From Thalassovita autumnalis (GTDB lineage: Bacteria > Pseudomonadota > Alphaproteobacteria > Rhodobacterales > Rhodobacteraceae), in the NCBI RefSeq assembly GCF_001458255.1, contig NZ_CYSB01000025.1:363245-427244 (forward strand): a stretch of 64,000 bases of DNA, in the 5' to 3' direction. The position numbers and the translations under genes are program-made. The notes below the pieces were generated by a model that was given only the letters and a program-made list of their open reading frames with translations, was not told the DNA's origin and did no database searches. This document shows positions 18,419 to 26,456 of the stretch, piece by piece (within the stretch, counting starts at the first letter, position 1; each line of letters begins with the position of its first letter).

Positions 18419-19570
18419 ATGTTTGCAAATTTGAAGAGCGGGGTTGCTGCAACAACCCTCTCCCTTCTCGCCACCGGGGCCATGGCTAACAGCTGGCCCG
18501 ATCTGCCCACCGCGATCAAAAACGGCGTGTCTGGCCAATCCGGCACCACGGCGGTGATCGGGCTTGGTTCCGGCGGCGATGCGCTGTTTTCGATGGATCT
18601 GGCGGATCCCGTCGCTGGCTGGCAGGTGCTGGCCAGTTTCCCCGGCCCGGTGCCATCTGGCGCAGCTTCGGCGCTGGCGGGCGGCAAACTCTACGTCTTC
18701 TCGGGCTCCGGCAAGGTCAATGCCGATGACGTGGCGCCGATCATTTTCACCGATGTACATGCCTACGATCTGGCCACCAACAGCTGGGCCAAGCTGGACA
18801 CCCAGACGCCTGCGGGCCTGCTGGGCGCCACGGGGTTCGCGCTGGATGACGACCGGATTGCCATCTTTGGCGGCTACAACAAAGAGCTGTTTGATCAGTA
18901 TCTGAACGATGTTCTGACCACCGATAAGGAGGCAGAGCCTGAGAAGTGGCAAAAGATCGTAGATGACTACATGGGGATGAAACCCAGTGATTATCGCTGG
19001 AATTCCAAGACCTTGGTCTACACTATTTCAACCAATTCATGGGCCGATCTGGGGGACAATCCCTATTTACCCAACACCGGTGCCGCCCTTGTCGAAAGTG
19101 GCGATGACATCCTGCTGATCAATGGGGAGATCAAACCGGGCCTGCGCACGCCACAGATCAAACAGGTTTCCTTCAGCGGCGATACCGCCAGCTGGCAACA
19201 GGTGGCCCCGATCCCGACAAAGGCGGGCGATGATCTGTCCGAAGGTCTGGCCGCGCCCTATGCGGGCTGGTCCAACGGCGCATTGATCGTAGCCGGTGGC
19301 GCCAACTTCCCCGGCGCGCGGGCCAATGCCTTTGCCGGTCAGTGGTTCAGCCATCAGGGCCTGACGAAAACCTGGAATGATGACGTTTACGTGCGCCTCA
19401 ACGGGGCCTGGAAACAGGTTAACGACTTGCCCGAAGGTCTGGCCTATGGCGCCACATTCACCACGGATGATGGCCTGCTGGTTGTCGGTGGCGAAGGCAG
19501 TGATCGCAAACCCCGCGCCGGGAGCTTCCTGATCAGCTGGGATGGTGAAAAGGTAAACTTCACCGACTAA
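18419..19570 (+). CDS. nanM: N-acetylneuraminate epimerase (mutarotase), kelch-repeat protein
   Basis: NanM speeds conversion of alpha- to beta-sialic acid in the periplasm before uptake. The 383-residue protein has a signal peptide ending near ATGAMA, then kelch blades (GKLYVFSGSG, IFGGYNKELF, LVVGGEG). Segments NSWPDLP, VIGLGSGGDALFSMDL, LINGEIKPGLRT and HQGLTKTWNDDVYVRLNGAWKQ (read in parts) match E. coli NanM (YjhT) closely. AAGGAGG sits six bases before ATG 18419; a TTG at 18398 lacks such a site. It lies in line with the transporter operon. Confidence 0.92.
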   Translation: MFANLKSGVAATTLSLLATGAMANSWPDLPTAIKNGVSGQSGTTAVIGLGSGGDALFSMDLADPVAGWQVLASFPGPVPSGAASALAGGKLYVFSGSGKVNADDVAPIIFTDVHAYDLATNSWAKLDTQTPAGLLGATGFALDDDRIAIFGGYNKELFDQYLNDVLTTDKEAEPEKWQKIVDDYMGMKPSDYRWNSKTLVYTISTNSWADLGDNPYLPNTGAALVESGDDILLINGEIKPGLRTPQIKQVSFSGDTASWQQVAPIPTKAGDDLSEGLAAPYAGWSNGALIVAGGANFPGARANAFAGQWFSHQGLTKTWNDDVYVRLNGAWKQVNDLPEGLAYGATFTTDDGLLVVGGEGSDRKPRAGSFLISWDGEKVNFTD

Positions 19571-19637
19571 ACACACATTTCTAAAAGAAATTGCGTCGGC
19601 CAACTTATGGCCGGCGCGCGTTAACAGGTTAGAAACG

Positions 19638-20068
19638 ATGCCAGAGACACAGCCCAACATCCTGCTGATCCTGACCGATCAGCAGCGCGCGGATACCTTG
19701 GGGTTTCTGGGTCAGACGCCCTGCAAAACTCCGCATCTGGATCGGCTGGCGGCGGAGGGCCTCTGTTTTGAAAACACCATCACGCCATCCCCCCTCTGCA
19801 CACCCCGCTGGGCGATTGGATGAAAGTCACCGATTGGCGCATGATCCAGCGCGGCGCGCTGAAATACATCTGGCACCGCGGTCAGGGTGAGGAACTCTTT
19901 GATCTGGCAAAAGATCCCGGCGAATGCCACAACTTGGCAACAGACCCGGCTGCCGCCGTTCACTTGAACGACCTGCGCACCGGGCTGACAGACTTCCTCC
20001 GGTCGACGCAGGATCCGCTGCTGTCTGACTGGATCACCGATTTGGAGAAACTTGAATGCGCCAACTGA
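19638..20068 (+). pseudogene. Remnant of a second sulfatase with an internal deletion at the active site
   Basis: The N-terminal 60 codons are a normal sulfatase start (QPNILLILTDQQRADTLGFLG, CKTPHLDRLAAEGL) and run to SPLCTP, the formylglycine motif, then break (RWAIG, stop at 19821-19823). In another frame from about 19808 to the stop at 20066-20068 comes a normal sulfatase C-terminus (LKYIWHRGQGEELFDLAKDP, ECHNLATDPAA). The middle of the protein, about 300 residues, is missing and the frame changes at the joint near 19800-19815. Its end overlaps the esterase start by 13 bases, so it was once part of the same operon. Confidence 0.85.
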
Positions 20069-20997
20069 CCCGCGTTGACCCGGAGCTGCTGACCACCTTT
20101 GTGGCGGATGACCCGATGATCCCGATCCTGCGCGACACGATGGCGTTGATCCGCAAACGCTCTGCCGAACGCTATGGCAGCCGCCCGATGGGGGGCAGCA
20201 CCCTGCCCCGTAAAGAGGTGATTGAGGGGCCAGACGGCGCGGTGGACCTCTATATCTTTGAGGGTCCGGAACAGCCGGGTGGCGGTGCCAAACCCTGCCT
20301 GATCTGGCTGCATGGCGGCGGCTACATCATGGGCCATGGGGAGGATACCTGGAACGGGCCCCTTTTTGCCGAAGGGGCAAACTGCACCGTGATTTCCGTC
20401 GATTACCGGCTGGCCCCCGAACATCCCTTTCCGGCGGGTATGCTGGACAGTTTTGCCGCGCTGAAATGGGCGCATGACAATGCGCAGCGCCTCAACATTG
20501 ATCCCAGCCGCATCGCGGTGGGCGGGGCCAGTGCCGGGGGTGGCTTGGCGGCGGGCCTGTGCCTGCACAATCGCGACAATGGCAACCTGCCGATCTGTTT
20601 TCAGCTGCTGCTCTATCCGATGATCGACAACCTGCATGACACTGCCTCGGGCCAGGAGGTGGATCACCCGGTCTGGTGCCGGGCTGACAGCCTGTCCGCC
20701 TGGGAGATGTATCTGAACGGCACCCCGCGGGCTGAGGCCCCGGCAGGGGCTGCGGCGGCGCGGGCCGTTGACCTCAGCGGCCTGCCCCCGGCCTTCATTC
20801 CGGTGGGGGATGTGGACCTCTTCCATGATGAGGATCGCGATTATGCGGCACGGCTGAACGCGGCCGGCGTGCCCGCCACGTTTCGCAGTTATCCCGGCAT
20901 GTTCCACGCCGGTGAGGTGGCGGGCGTCAACACAGTGATCGGCGGGCAGATGTTGCGGGACTATGTGGCGGCGTTGAAAACGGCGTTTCACGGATAA
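20056..20997 (+). CDS. Alpha/beta hydrolase, HSL/acetyl-esterase family
   Basis: The 313-residue protein has the HGGG oxyanion motif (86-89, in IWLHGGGYIMG), the nucleophile Ser159 in GGASAGGGLA, the acid in GDVDLFHDED and the catalytic His in GMFHAGEV, which together define the hormone-sensitive-lipase (fold 3) esterase family. The gene overlaps the sulfatase remnant and follows nanM. By position it may remove O-acetyl groups from sialic acids, a job done by NanS or SIAE elsewhere, but its family gives no direct support for that substrate. No signal peptide is seen, so it is probably cytoplasmic. Confidence 0.9.
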   Translation: MRQLTRVDPELLTTFVADDPMIPILRDTMALIRKRSAERYGSRPMGGSTLPRKEVIEGPDGAVDLYIFEGPEQPGGGAKPCLIWLHGGGYIMGHGEDTWNGPLFAEGANCTVISVDYRLAPEHPFPAGMLDSFAALKWAHDNAQRLNIDPSRIAVGGASAGGGLAAGLCLHNRDNGNLPICFQLLLYPMIDNLHDTASGQEVDHPVWCRADSLSAWEMYLNGTPRAEAPAGAAAARAVDLSGLPPAFIPVGDVDLFHDEDRDYAARLNAAGVPATFRSYPGMFHAGEVAGVNTVIGGQMLRDYVAALKTAFHG

Positions 20998-21060
20998 AAC
21001 CGCTTGCCGCAGCCCCTTTGGGACGCGCTAATAGCGGAACGTTATCAAGGGGGTATAGAT

Positions 21061-21582
21061 ATGGCAGAGGCACACCAAGCAAATCCGATCAAGACCAGCA
21101 CAGCGCAGGGCGGCTGCCTTTGCGGTGCGATCCGTTATGAGATTGCAAAAATGCCCGAGCGGCTGACCATCTGCCACTGCCGGTTTTGCCAGCGTTCCAC
21201 CGGGGCGGCGCAGATGACACAGCCCGCCCTGCCCGCTGCGGATATTGCCCTGCTGCAGGGCACGCCGAAGCGGTACACCCATATTTCCGCGGGAAGCGGT
21301 GAGGCGATCCATATCCATTTCTGCGACACCTGCGGCACCAAGCTTTATCAGACCTTTGATCGGTTTGGCGGTGCGGCGGGGCTCTACAGTGGCACGTTGG
21401 ACGATCCCAATTGGCTGGATGTGCCTGCGAAAAACACCAAACACATCTTTGTCGAGGAGGCCCGGAACGACACGCTGATCCCGGCACATGTGGCGGTGTT
21501 CTCAGGTCACGCCCTGGCCCCGGATGGCACGCCCTTAGCTCCAGAAACGCTGGATCAGATCCGCCGCGCCGGGGAGCTCTAG
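21061..21582 (+). CDS. GFA (CENP-V/glutathione-dependent formaldehyde-activating) family zinc protein
   Basis: The 173-residue protein carries the zinc-binding cysteine set of the GFA domain: GGCLCGAIRY (Cys19, Cys21), CHCRFCQRSTG (Cys38, Cys40, Cys43) and FCDTCGT (Cys88, Cys91). Members include a formaldehyde-glutathione adduct former, but most are uncharacterised. ATG 21061 was chosen; an upstream TTG frame exists from 21004. It follows the esterase in the same direction, so it may belong to the nan operon, perhaps acting on an aldehyde; that role is unproven. Confidence 0.87.
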   Translation: MAEAHQANPIKTSTAQGGCLCGAIRYEIAKMPERLTICHCRFCQRSTGAAQMTQPALPAADIALLQGTPKRYTHISAGSGEAIHIHFCDTCGTKLYQTFDRFGGAAGLYSGTLDDPNWLDVPAKNTKHIFVEEARNDTLIPAHVAVFSGHALAPDGTPLAPETLDQIRRAGEL

Positions 21583-21609
21583 GGCCTTCTGGCTAGAGGT
21601 TCGTGTCTA

Positions 21610-22506
21610 TCAGCGCAGCGTCAGAACCCCCACATGGGCTGCCTCAGCCCTTAAAGCGACAGGCACCACGTCAGGTCGGAAAATTGCAGGCTCCGCCGCC
21701 AGATGGGCGCGGACCTGATCCAGATAACCCTCGGCCATGCCGATGCTGCCGCCAATTGCGACCCGGTCCAGATCCAGCAGTGAGGTCAGGTTGCCAATCA
21801 GTTCAGCCACCGCTTGGGCGCTGGTCGCAATCAACTCGCTGGCCCAGTCCTTGCCGGCAAGATGCGCTTCAAATACATCCTTGGCGGTCAGGCCATCCTG
21901 GCCCATTTCAGCGGCATAATGGGCGATCGCACGCCCTGAGGCACGGCTTTCCACCGTATTCATCCGCCCCGTGCCACAGCGGCGATCGCCAAGGGTTGAG
22001 GTGGTGAACCCCACATGCCCCGCCAGCCCCCGCGCCGATATCACGGGACGGCCGTCCAGCACCAACCCGCCGCCGACACCGGTGGAGACGGTCAGGAAGG
22101 CGAAATCGCGACAGCCCTGACCGGCACCGAAGTGGTATTCGCCAATCGCAGCCGCCACCGCATCATTTTGCACGGCGACCGGACGCGCCAGGCGCTCTGA
22201 CAGCATGGCGCGCAACGGCACGGCCTGCACATCGCTGAGAGTTTCGGTGTTCAGCGCATGCCAGCAGCCCTCCCGGTCCACACGGCCTGCAAGCGCTACG
22301 CCGACCACTTCCTGCGGCTGCAGCGCCAGCTGATCCAGCAAGTCACAGATCGCCGCCACCTGTTCTGCGGCGGAGGCGGTACCGTCGGTGGCAACTTTCA
22401 AACTGTCCTGCGGCGCGCCATTGACCAGCCGCGTGGCTGAGATTTTGGTACCGCCAAAATCAACAGCAACGCCCGACGGCGCGGTTATCTGAGACACCTC
22501 AGTCAT
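21610..22506 (-). CDS. nanK: N-acetylmannosamine kinase, ROK family
   Basis: This cytosolic kinase makes ManNAc-6-phosphate from the product of NanA. The 298-residue protein shows the ROK features VAVDFGGTKISA (phosphate-binding loop), QNDAVAAAIGEY with the catalytic Asp, and STGVGGGLVLDGR. The usual ROK zinc site (CxCGxxGCxE) is degenerate here: RRCGTGRMNTVE keeps one Cys only. The start ATG 22506 overlaps the nanE stop by eight bases; the frame extends nine codons further inside nanE but that is less likely. Assignment to ManNAc rests mainly on fusion-like coupling with nanE. Confidence 0.88.
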   Translation of the reverse strand: MTEVSQITAPSGVAVDFGGTKISATRLVNGAPQDSLKVATDGTASAAEQVAAICDLLDQLALQPQEVVGVALAGRVDREGCWHALNTETLSDVQAVPLRAMLSERLARPVAVQNDAVAAAIGEYHFGAGQGCRDFAFLTVSTGVGGGLVLDGRPVISARGLAGHVGFTTSTLGDRRCGTGRMNTVESRASGRAIAHYAAEMGQDGLTAKDVFEAHLAGKDWASELIATSAQAVAELIGNLTSLLDLDRVAIGGSIGMAEGYLDQVRAHLAAEPAIFRPDVVPVALRAEAAHVGVLTLR

Positions 22507-23179
22507 CTGCGCCCCGCGCCACCGCTGCGGCAAACCAGCCGGTGATATGCTCCACCCGGGTGATCGCGCTGCCGACGGTCACACAGTCAGCGCCCTGCCG
22601 CATGGCCTCCTCCGCGCGTGCGGGGGTGTTGAGACGCCCCTCCGCCATGACAAAGACACCTAGGTCTTTGTAGGCGCGGATCAGCGAATAATCCGGCCCG
22701 GCACCGGCAGGCGCAATCTCATAAGCATAACCCGACAGGGTGGTGCCAAGGATATCTGTCCCCTCCGCCAGCGCCTGTACGCCATCGGCCAGCGTTGCCG
22801 CATCGGCCATCGCCAGCTTACCCGCGGCTTTGATCGCCGCAACGATGTCTGCGGTTGGCACTGGGCGGGGGCGTTGGGTGGCATCATAGGCGATGATATC
22901 CGCGCCCAGATCCGCCAACCCGGCTACATCTTCCAAAAACGGGGTGATCCGCACCTCGGAGTCGTCCAGGTCGCGTTTCACAATGCCAATGATCGGCAGT
23001 TTGGTCATAGGCCGGGTTGCGGCCAGATTGTCCAGCCCTTCGATCCGCAGGCCATTTGCGCCGCCGGCTTCGGCCGCAAGGGCCATGGCCGCGGTGATCC
23101 GGGGATCATCCATCGGGCCGTCATCCACGGGCTGGCAAGAGGCCACAAGGCCCTGACGCAACTGGGTCAAAACAGTCAT
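22499..23179 (-). CDS. nanE: N-acylglucosamine-6-phosphate 2-epimerase
   Basis: NanE converts ManNAc-6-phosphate to GlcNAc-6-phosphate. The 226-residue TIM barrel has the family motifs GANGLRIEG, PIIGIVKRDLDDSEVRITP (with the catalytic Lys), DIIAYDATQRPRP and VMAEGRLNTPARAEEAMRQG, ending with VTVGSAITR. ATG 23179 follows a clear GAAAG-type site 6-10 bases upstream; the longer frame to 23320 lies inside the regulator gene. It lies 19 bp after the regulator and is coupled to nanK. Confidence 0.93.
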   Translation of the reverse strand: MTVLTQLRQGLVASCQPVDDGPMDDPRITAAMALAAEAGGANGLRIEGLDNLAATRPMTKLPIIGIVKRDLDDSEVRITPFLEDVAGLADLGADIIAYDATQRPRPVPTADIVAAIKAAGKLAMADAATLADGVQALAEGTDILGTTLSGYAYEIAPAGAGPDYSLIRAYKDLGVFVMAEGRLNTPARAEEAMRQGADCVTVGSAITRVEHITGWFAAAVARGADD

Positions 23180-23198
23180 TGGTGTGCTTTCTTTCGGG

Positions 23199-23939
23199 TT
23201 ATCCAGCGGTGTCTGGGGACAGGCGCGCGGGTTTACTGAGCCGGCTGCGATAGGCGCGGGACAGGTGGCGATCCATAATCTCCATCGCGGCCTCAGGGTT
23301 GCTGGCGGCAATCGCCTCATAGATCTGGCGGTGTTCTTCGTAGCTTTGCCGGTTCATCTCCACCCGTTCGGGCGCGGTGGGGCGGCTGGCCACCATGTCA
23401 AAAACAAAGCGGTCGTGCAGTTCCAACAGGATCGGGTTTTGCACCACGGCCACGATGGCCCGGTGAAAATCCGCGTCCGCCCGGGCAAAACGCGCATCAT
23501 CCTGCAACGCCGCATAACACCGTTCCAACGCCCGGTGGATCTGGGCCAGCTGCAGGTTCGAAGCCTCCTGCGCGGCCTGGCGCACCGCCCCAACCTCAAT
23601 GAACTGGCGCATCTGGTCCATATGGGCGGTGGCCTCCACCGTGCCCAAAACATCGCGCAGACCTGCCCCCGCCGCCGCAAAGACCCGGCCCACGGTTGGC
23701 TTGCAGGCACGTGGACGTCGGGTGGCCTCCTGACTGGCGTAGCCGCGCAGCTGCAGCTGCATCAGCGCCGCCCGCACCAAGGGGCGCGACACATCAAACC
23801 GGGCGCAAAGATCCCGTTCAGACGGCAAGGGCGCGCCATCCGCAATCACGCCTGAACGGATCTCTTCCATCAGCGTCTCCGCCAGGCGTTCTGCACCGGT
23901 GGATGCCTGCGCGAGGGTGATATCATCGACATTTGCCAT
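23199..23939 (-). CDS. Second NanR-like GntR/FCD transcriptional regulator
   Basis: The 246-residue protein has the GntR winged helix (GAPLPSERDLCARFDVSRPL, VRAALMQLQLRGYASQE) and an FCD domain with DADFHRAIVAVVQNPILLELHDRF, again similar to NanR. It is a diverged paralogue of the regulator at 11960-12709. It is first in the minus-strand operon with nanE and nanK and divergent from nagBA, so it probably controls both and responds to a sialic acid or amino-sugar phosphate. Ligand and targets are inferred. Confidence 0.88.
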   Translation of the reverse strand: MANVDDITLAQASTGAERLAETLMEEIRSGVIADGAPLPSERDLCARFDVSRPLVRAALMQLQLRGYASQEATRRPRACKPTVGRVFAAAGAGLRDVLGTVEATAHMDQMRQFIEVGAVRQAAQEASNLQLAQIHRALERCYAALQDDARFARADADFHRAIVAVVQNPILLELHDRFVFDMVASRPTAPERVEMNRQSYEEHRQIYEAIAASNPEAAMEIMDRHLSRAYRSRLSKPARLSPDTAG

Positions 23940-23947
23940 TTTGGCCT

Positions 23948-24081
23948 CCGAATTCTTGCATATGGAGATACCAAAATGTGGAATTCGGTCAAGTACCTGC
24001 CAAAAATCTTTTGCGATTGGCCAAATATCCGCTATAGCAGATCAGTTTCGCACCAAATTAGAGGATTTGGTAATACCAAAT
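23948..24081. promoter_or_regulatory. nanR2/nagB divergent control region with operator palindromes
   Basis: ATTTGGTA-A-TACCAAAT is a perfect 17-bp palindrome at 24065-24081 that covers the A and T of the nagB start codon. CCGAATTC (23948-23955) and GAATTCGG (23981-23988) are an 8-bp inverted repeat flanking TACCAAAA (23969-23976). CACCAAATTAGA (24051-24062) is identical to 11914-11925 in the nanA region. The shared half-site suggests that both regulators see the same or similar operators. Binding at 24065-24081 would block nagB translation start or transcription directly. Confidence 0.7.
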
Positions 24082-24859
24082 GAAAATCCTGATCTTCCCA
24101 ACCTCCGAAGCCGCTGCAGAACGCGTGGCGCAGCAGATCCTCACCACCGTCCGGGCCAAGCCGCAGGCCCGGCTGGGGTTGGCAACCGGGGGCACGATGC
24201 CGCCGGTCTATCAAAGGCTTGTCACCGCCTACCGCACCGGACAGGTGTCTTTTGCCGAAACCCTCAGCTTAAACCTGGATGAATATGTTGGTCTGGCCCC
24301 GGATCATCCCTGTTCCTACCATCACTTCATGCAGGACACGCTGTTTGCACAGACGGATTTTGCACCGGGTCACACCCATCTGCCCAGGGGGGACGCCCCA
24401 GACGCAGATGTTGAAAGCGCCCGGTATGATGCGCTGATCGCGGCGAACGGACCGATTGATCTGCAGCTTTTGGGCCTGGGGCCCAATGGCCATATCGGGT
24501 TTAACGAACCCAGCTCCTCACTGGCGTCGCGCACCCGGGTGAAAACCCTGACCAGTGCCACGCTTGCCGCCAACAAGCGCTATTTTGCGGCGGGGGAGCA
24601 ACCGCCAAAATACGCCATCACCGTGGGCATCGGCACCATTTTGGACGCGCGGGAAATCGTGCTGCTGGCCACCGGGCCCAGCAAAGCCAAAGCCGCAGCG
24701 CAGATGATCGAGGGCCCGCTGAGCGCGGCCTGCCCGGCCTCCAGCCTGCAGATGCACCAGAACACCACCGTGGTTCTGGATGCCGCCGCGGCCGCTGAGC
24801 TGCAGCACCTTGATTATTACCACACCGTTCACCCGGAGGGCCGTGAAGATGCCGCCTAA
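24080..24859 (+). CDS. nagB: Glucosamine-6-phosphate deaminase
   Basis: NagB converts glucosamine-6-phosphate to fructose-6-phosphate and ammonia. The 259-residue protein has the family motifs GLATGGTMPPVY (phosphate loop), LNLDEYVGL with the catalytic Asp, LGLGPNGHIGFNEP and HQNTTVVLD. Length is normal. Its start codon lies inside a palindromic operator and the nearest GAGG is 15 bases away, so initiation may be weak or regulated. It overlaps nagA by 11 bases. Confidence 0.96.
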   Translation: MKILIFPTSEAAAERVAQQILTTVRAKPQARLGLATGGTMPPVYQRLVTAYRTGQVSFAETLSLNLDEYVGLAPDHPCSYHHFMQDTLFAQTDFAPGHTHLPRGDAPDADVESARYDALIAANGPIDLQLLGLGPNGHIGFNEPSSSLASRTRVKTLTSATLAANKRYFAAGEQPPKYAITVGIGTILDAREIVLLATGPSKAKAAAQMIEGPLSAACPASSLQMHQNTTVVLDAAAAAELQHLDYYHTVHPEGREDAA

Positions 24860-26036
24860 CACGCTAAGCCCCGCGAAGGATCTGCGTATCGCCGCTGCGC
24901 AGCTTTATGACGGCAGTTCAAATGAACCACTGCAGGATGTGGTGATTGAGGTGCAACAGGGCCGCGTCGCCGCGATCACCCCCCGTCAGGGCGATGTGGA
25001 CCTGCAGGTGGCCATCGCCGCGCCGGGGTTTATCGACCTTCAGATCAATGGCGCCAATGACGTGCAATTCAATGATCAGACCGACGCCGCAGCGGTCGCG
25101 GATATTGCCCATGGCGCCCGTCAGGGGGGCAGCGCCCATATCCTGCCGACCTTCATCACCGATGAGGGCACCCGCTATCAACAGGCCGTCGCCGCCGTGG
25201 CTGAGGCCCGCGCGGGTGGCACCCCGGGCATTGCCGGTGTGCATCTGGAGGGGCCGTTTTTGTCTCCCAACCGCCCCGGCATTCACCCAGCCCACTGCAT
25301 TCGCCCGCTTGGTTCTGAGGACATGCAGTTTCTGCAGGCCAGCGCCGCTGAGGGCACCTGCGGCACGCTTTTGCTGACGCTTGCGCCCGAATGCACCGCG
25401 GCGGGTCAGATCCGCCGCCTGAGCGATGCGGGCGTAACGGTTTTCGCCGGACATTCCGCCGCCAGCCATGCAGAGATGCAAGGCGCGATCCGCGAAGGCC
25501 TGCGCGGCGCCACCCATCTGTGGAACGCCATGTCCCCGCTGACCAGCCGTGAACCGGGGGTGGTGGGCGCTGTTTTGGCCGCCCGGCAGCTCTATGCCGG
25601 GATCATCGCAGATGGGGTGCATGTTGATTTTGCCAATGTCGGCATTGCCGCGCGTTTGATGCCCGATCACCTGTGTCTGGTCACCGATGCCATGCTGACG
25701 CTGGCCGGCACGACCAGGCAGTTCCAGATCCATGGTGTGGAGATTCATCGCGATGGCAATCGGTTGAGCGATGCCAAGGGAACGCTGGCGGGGGCGCATC
25801 TGGCGATGGATGAGGCGCTGCGCAATATGGTCCAGCAGGTGGGCATTCCCCTGCCCGATGCCTTACGCATGGCAGCTGGCAATCCCGCCCGCGCCATTGG
25901 CCGCCCGGATCTGGCCCAGATCCGTCAGGGCGCAGCAGCTTCGTTAACCTTTCTCAACCAAGACCTTGACGCCATTGGCACGCTTGCCGATGGCCAGCTT
26001 CATCTGACACAGGACACCCCACATGTCGCAGCTTAA
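24849..26036 (+). CDS. nagA: N-acetylglucosamine-6-phosphate deacetylase
   Basis: NagA removes acetate from GlcNAc-6-phosphate in the cytosol. The 395-residue amidohydrolase has APGFIDLQINGANDVQFND near the start, the metal-binding Glu in HLEGPFLS, FAGHSAAS, THLWNAMSPL, IADGVHV and the catalytic Asp in LVTDAM. ATG 24849 overlaps nagB and is preceded by GGAGGG; an upstream in-frame ATG at 24780 lies inside nagB. It completes the pathway from sialic acid to fructose-6-phosphate. Confidence 0.96.
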   Translation: MPPNTLSPAKDLRIAAAQLYDGSSNEPLQDVVIEVQQGRVAAITPRQGDVDLQVAIAAPGFIDLQINGANDVQFNDQTDAAAVADIAHGARQGGSAHILPTFITDEGTRYQQAVAAVAEARAGGTPGIAGVHLEGPFLSPNRPGIHPAHCIRPLGSEDMQFLQASAAEGTCGTLLLTLAPECTAAGQIRRLSDAGVTVFAGHSAASHAEMQGAIREGLRGATHLWNAMSPLTSREPGVVGAVLAARQLYAGIIADGVHVDFANVGIAARLMPDHLCLVTDAMLTLAGTTRQFQIHGVEIHRDGNRLSDAKGTLAGAHLAMDEALRNMVQQVGIPLPDALRMAAGNPARAIGRPDLAQIRQGAAASLTFLNQDLDAIGTLADGQLHLTQDTPHVAA

Positions 26037-26373
26037 AACCCGCTTTGAACGCGATGGATATGTCATCGTCCCGGGCTTCCTCAGCCCAGACACCCTGAGC
26101 GGGTTGCGCCGCATCACTGCCCCTGTGCTGGACGGTCTGGACACCGCGCACAGGGAAAAATTCAAAGCCACCGGATCGCTCTGTAACTTTGGTGACCACC
26201 CCGAATTTTCGGAAATCGTCGCCGCTGTTCCGGTCGCAGCGGCACGTCAGCAGGTGACGGATCTGTTCCCAACGCCCGCAGATCCCCCAACAGAACGGAT
26301 TTTCCAACGTCGTCCAGACCCAGCGCGGATGTTGAAAACCTCGGCACCGCTGCAACAGGCACCGGCCCTTTAG
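26023..26373 (+). pseudogene. Truncated phytanoyl-CoA dioxygenase-family gene
   Basis: The first 70 residues (FERDGYVIVPGFLSPDTLSG, LCNFGDHPEFSEIVAAVPV) look like the start of a PhyH-family dioxygenase, but the protein ends at 116 residues with an unrelated, proline-rich tail and lacks the HxD iron motif and distal His. The start overlaps the nagA stop by 14 bases, so it was the third gene of the nag operon. A deletion or frameshift near 26240 is the simplest explanation. It could still be expressed but cannot be a working dioxygenase. Confidence 0.7.
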
Positions 26374-26456
26374 CGGCCGGCGCCGCCTTCCCCCTTTGAA
26401 ACATTGACGCTTCAGGCGGCCAAAGCTAGGACACTAGCAGCAATACGGGGAAAGAC

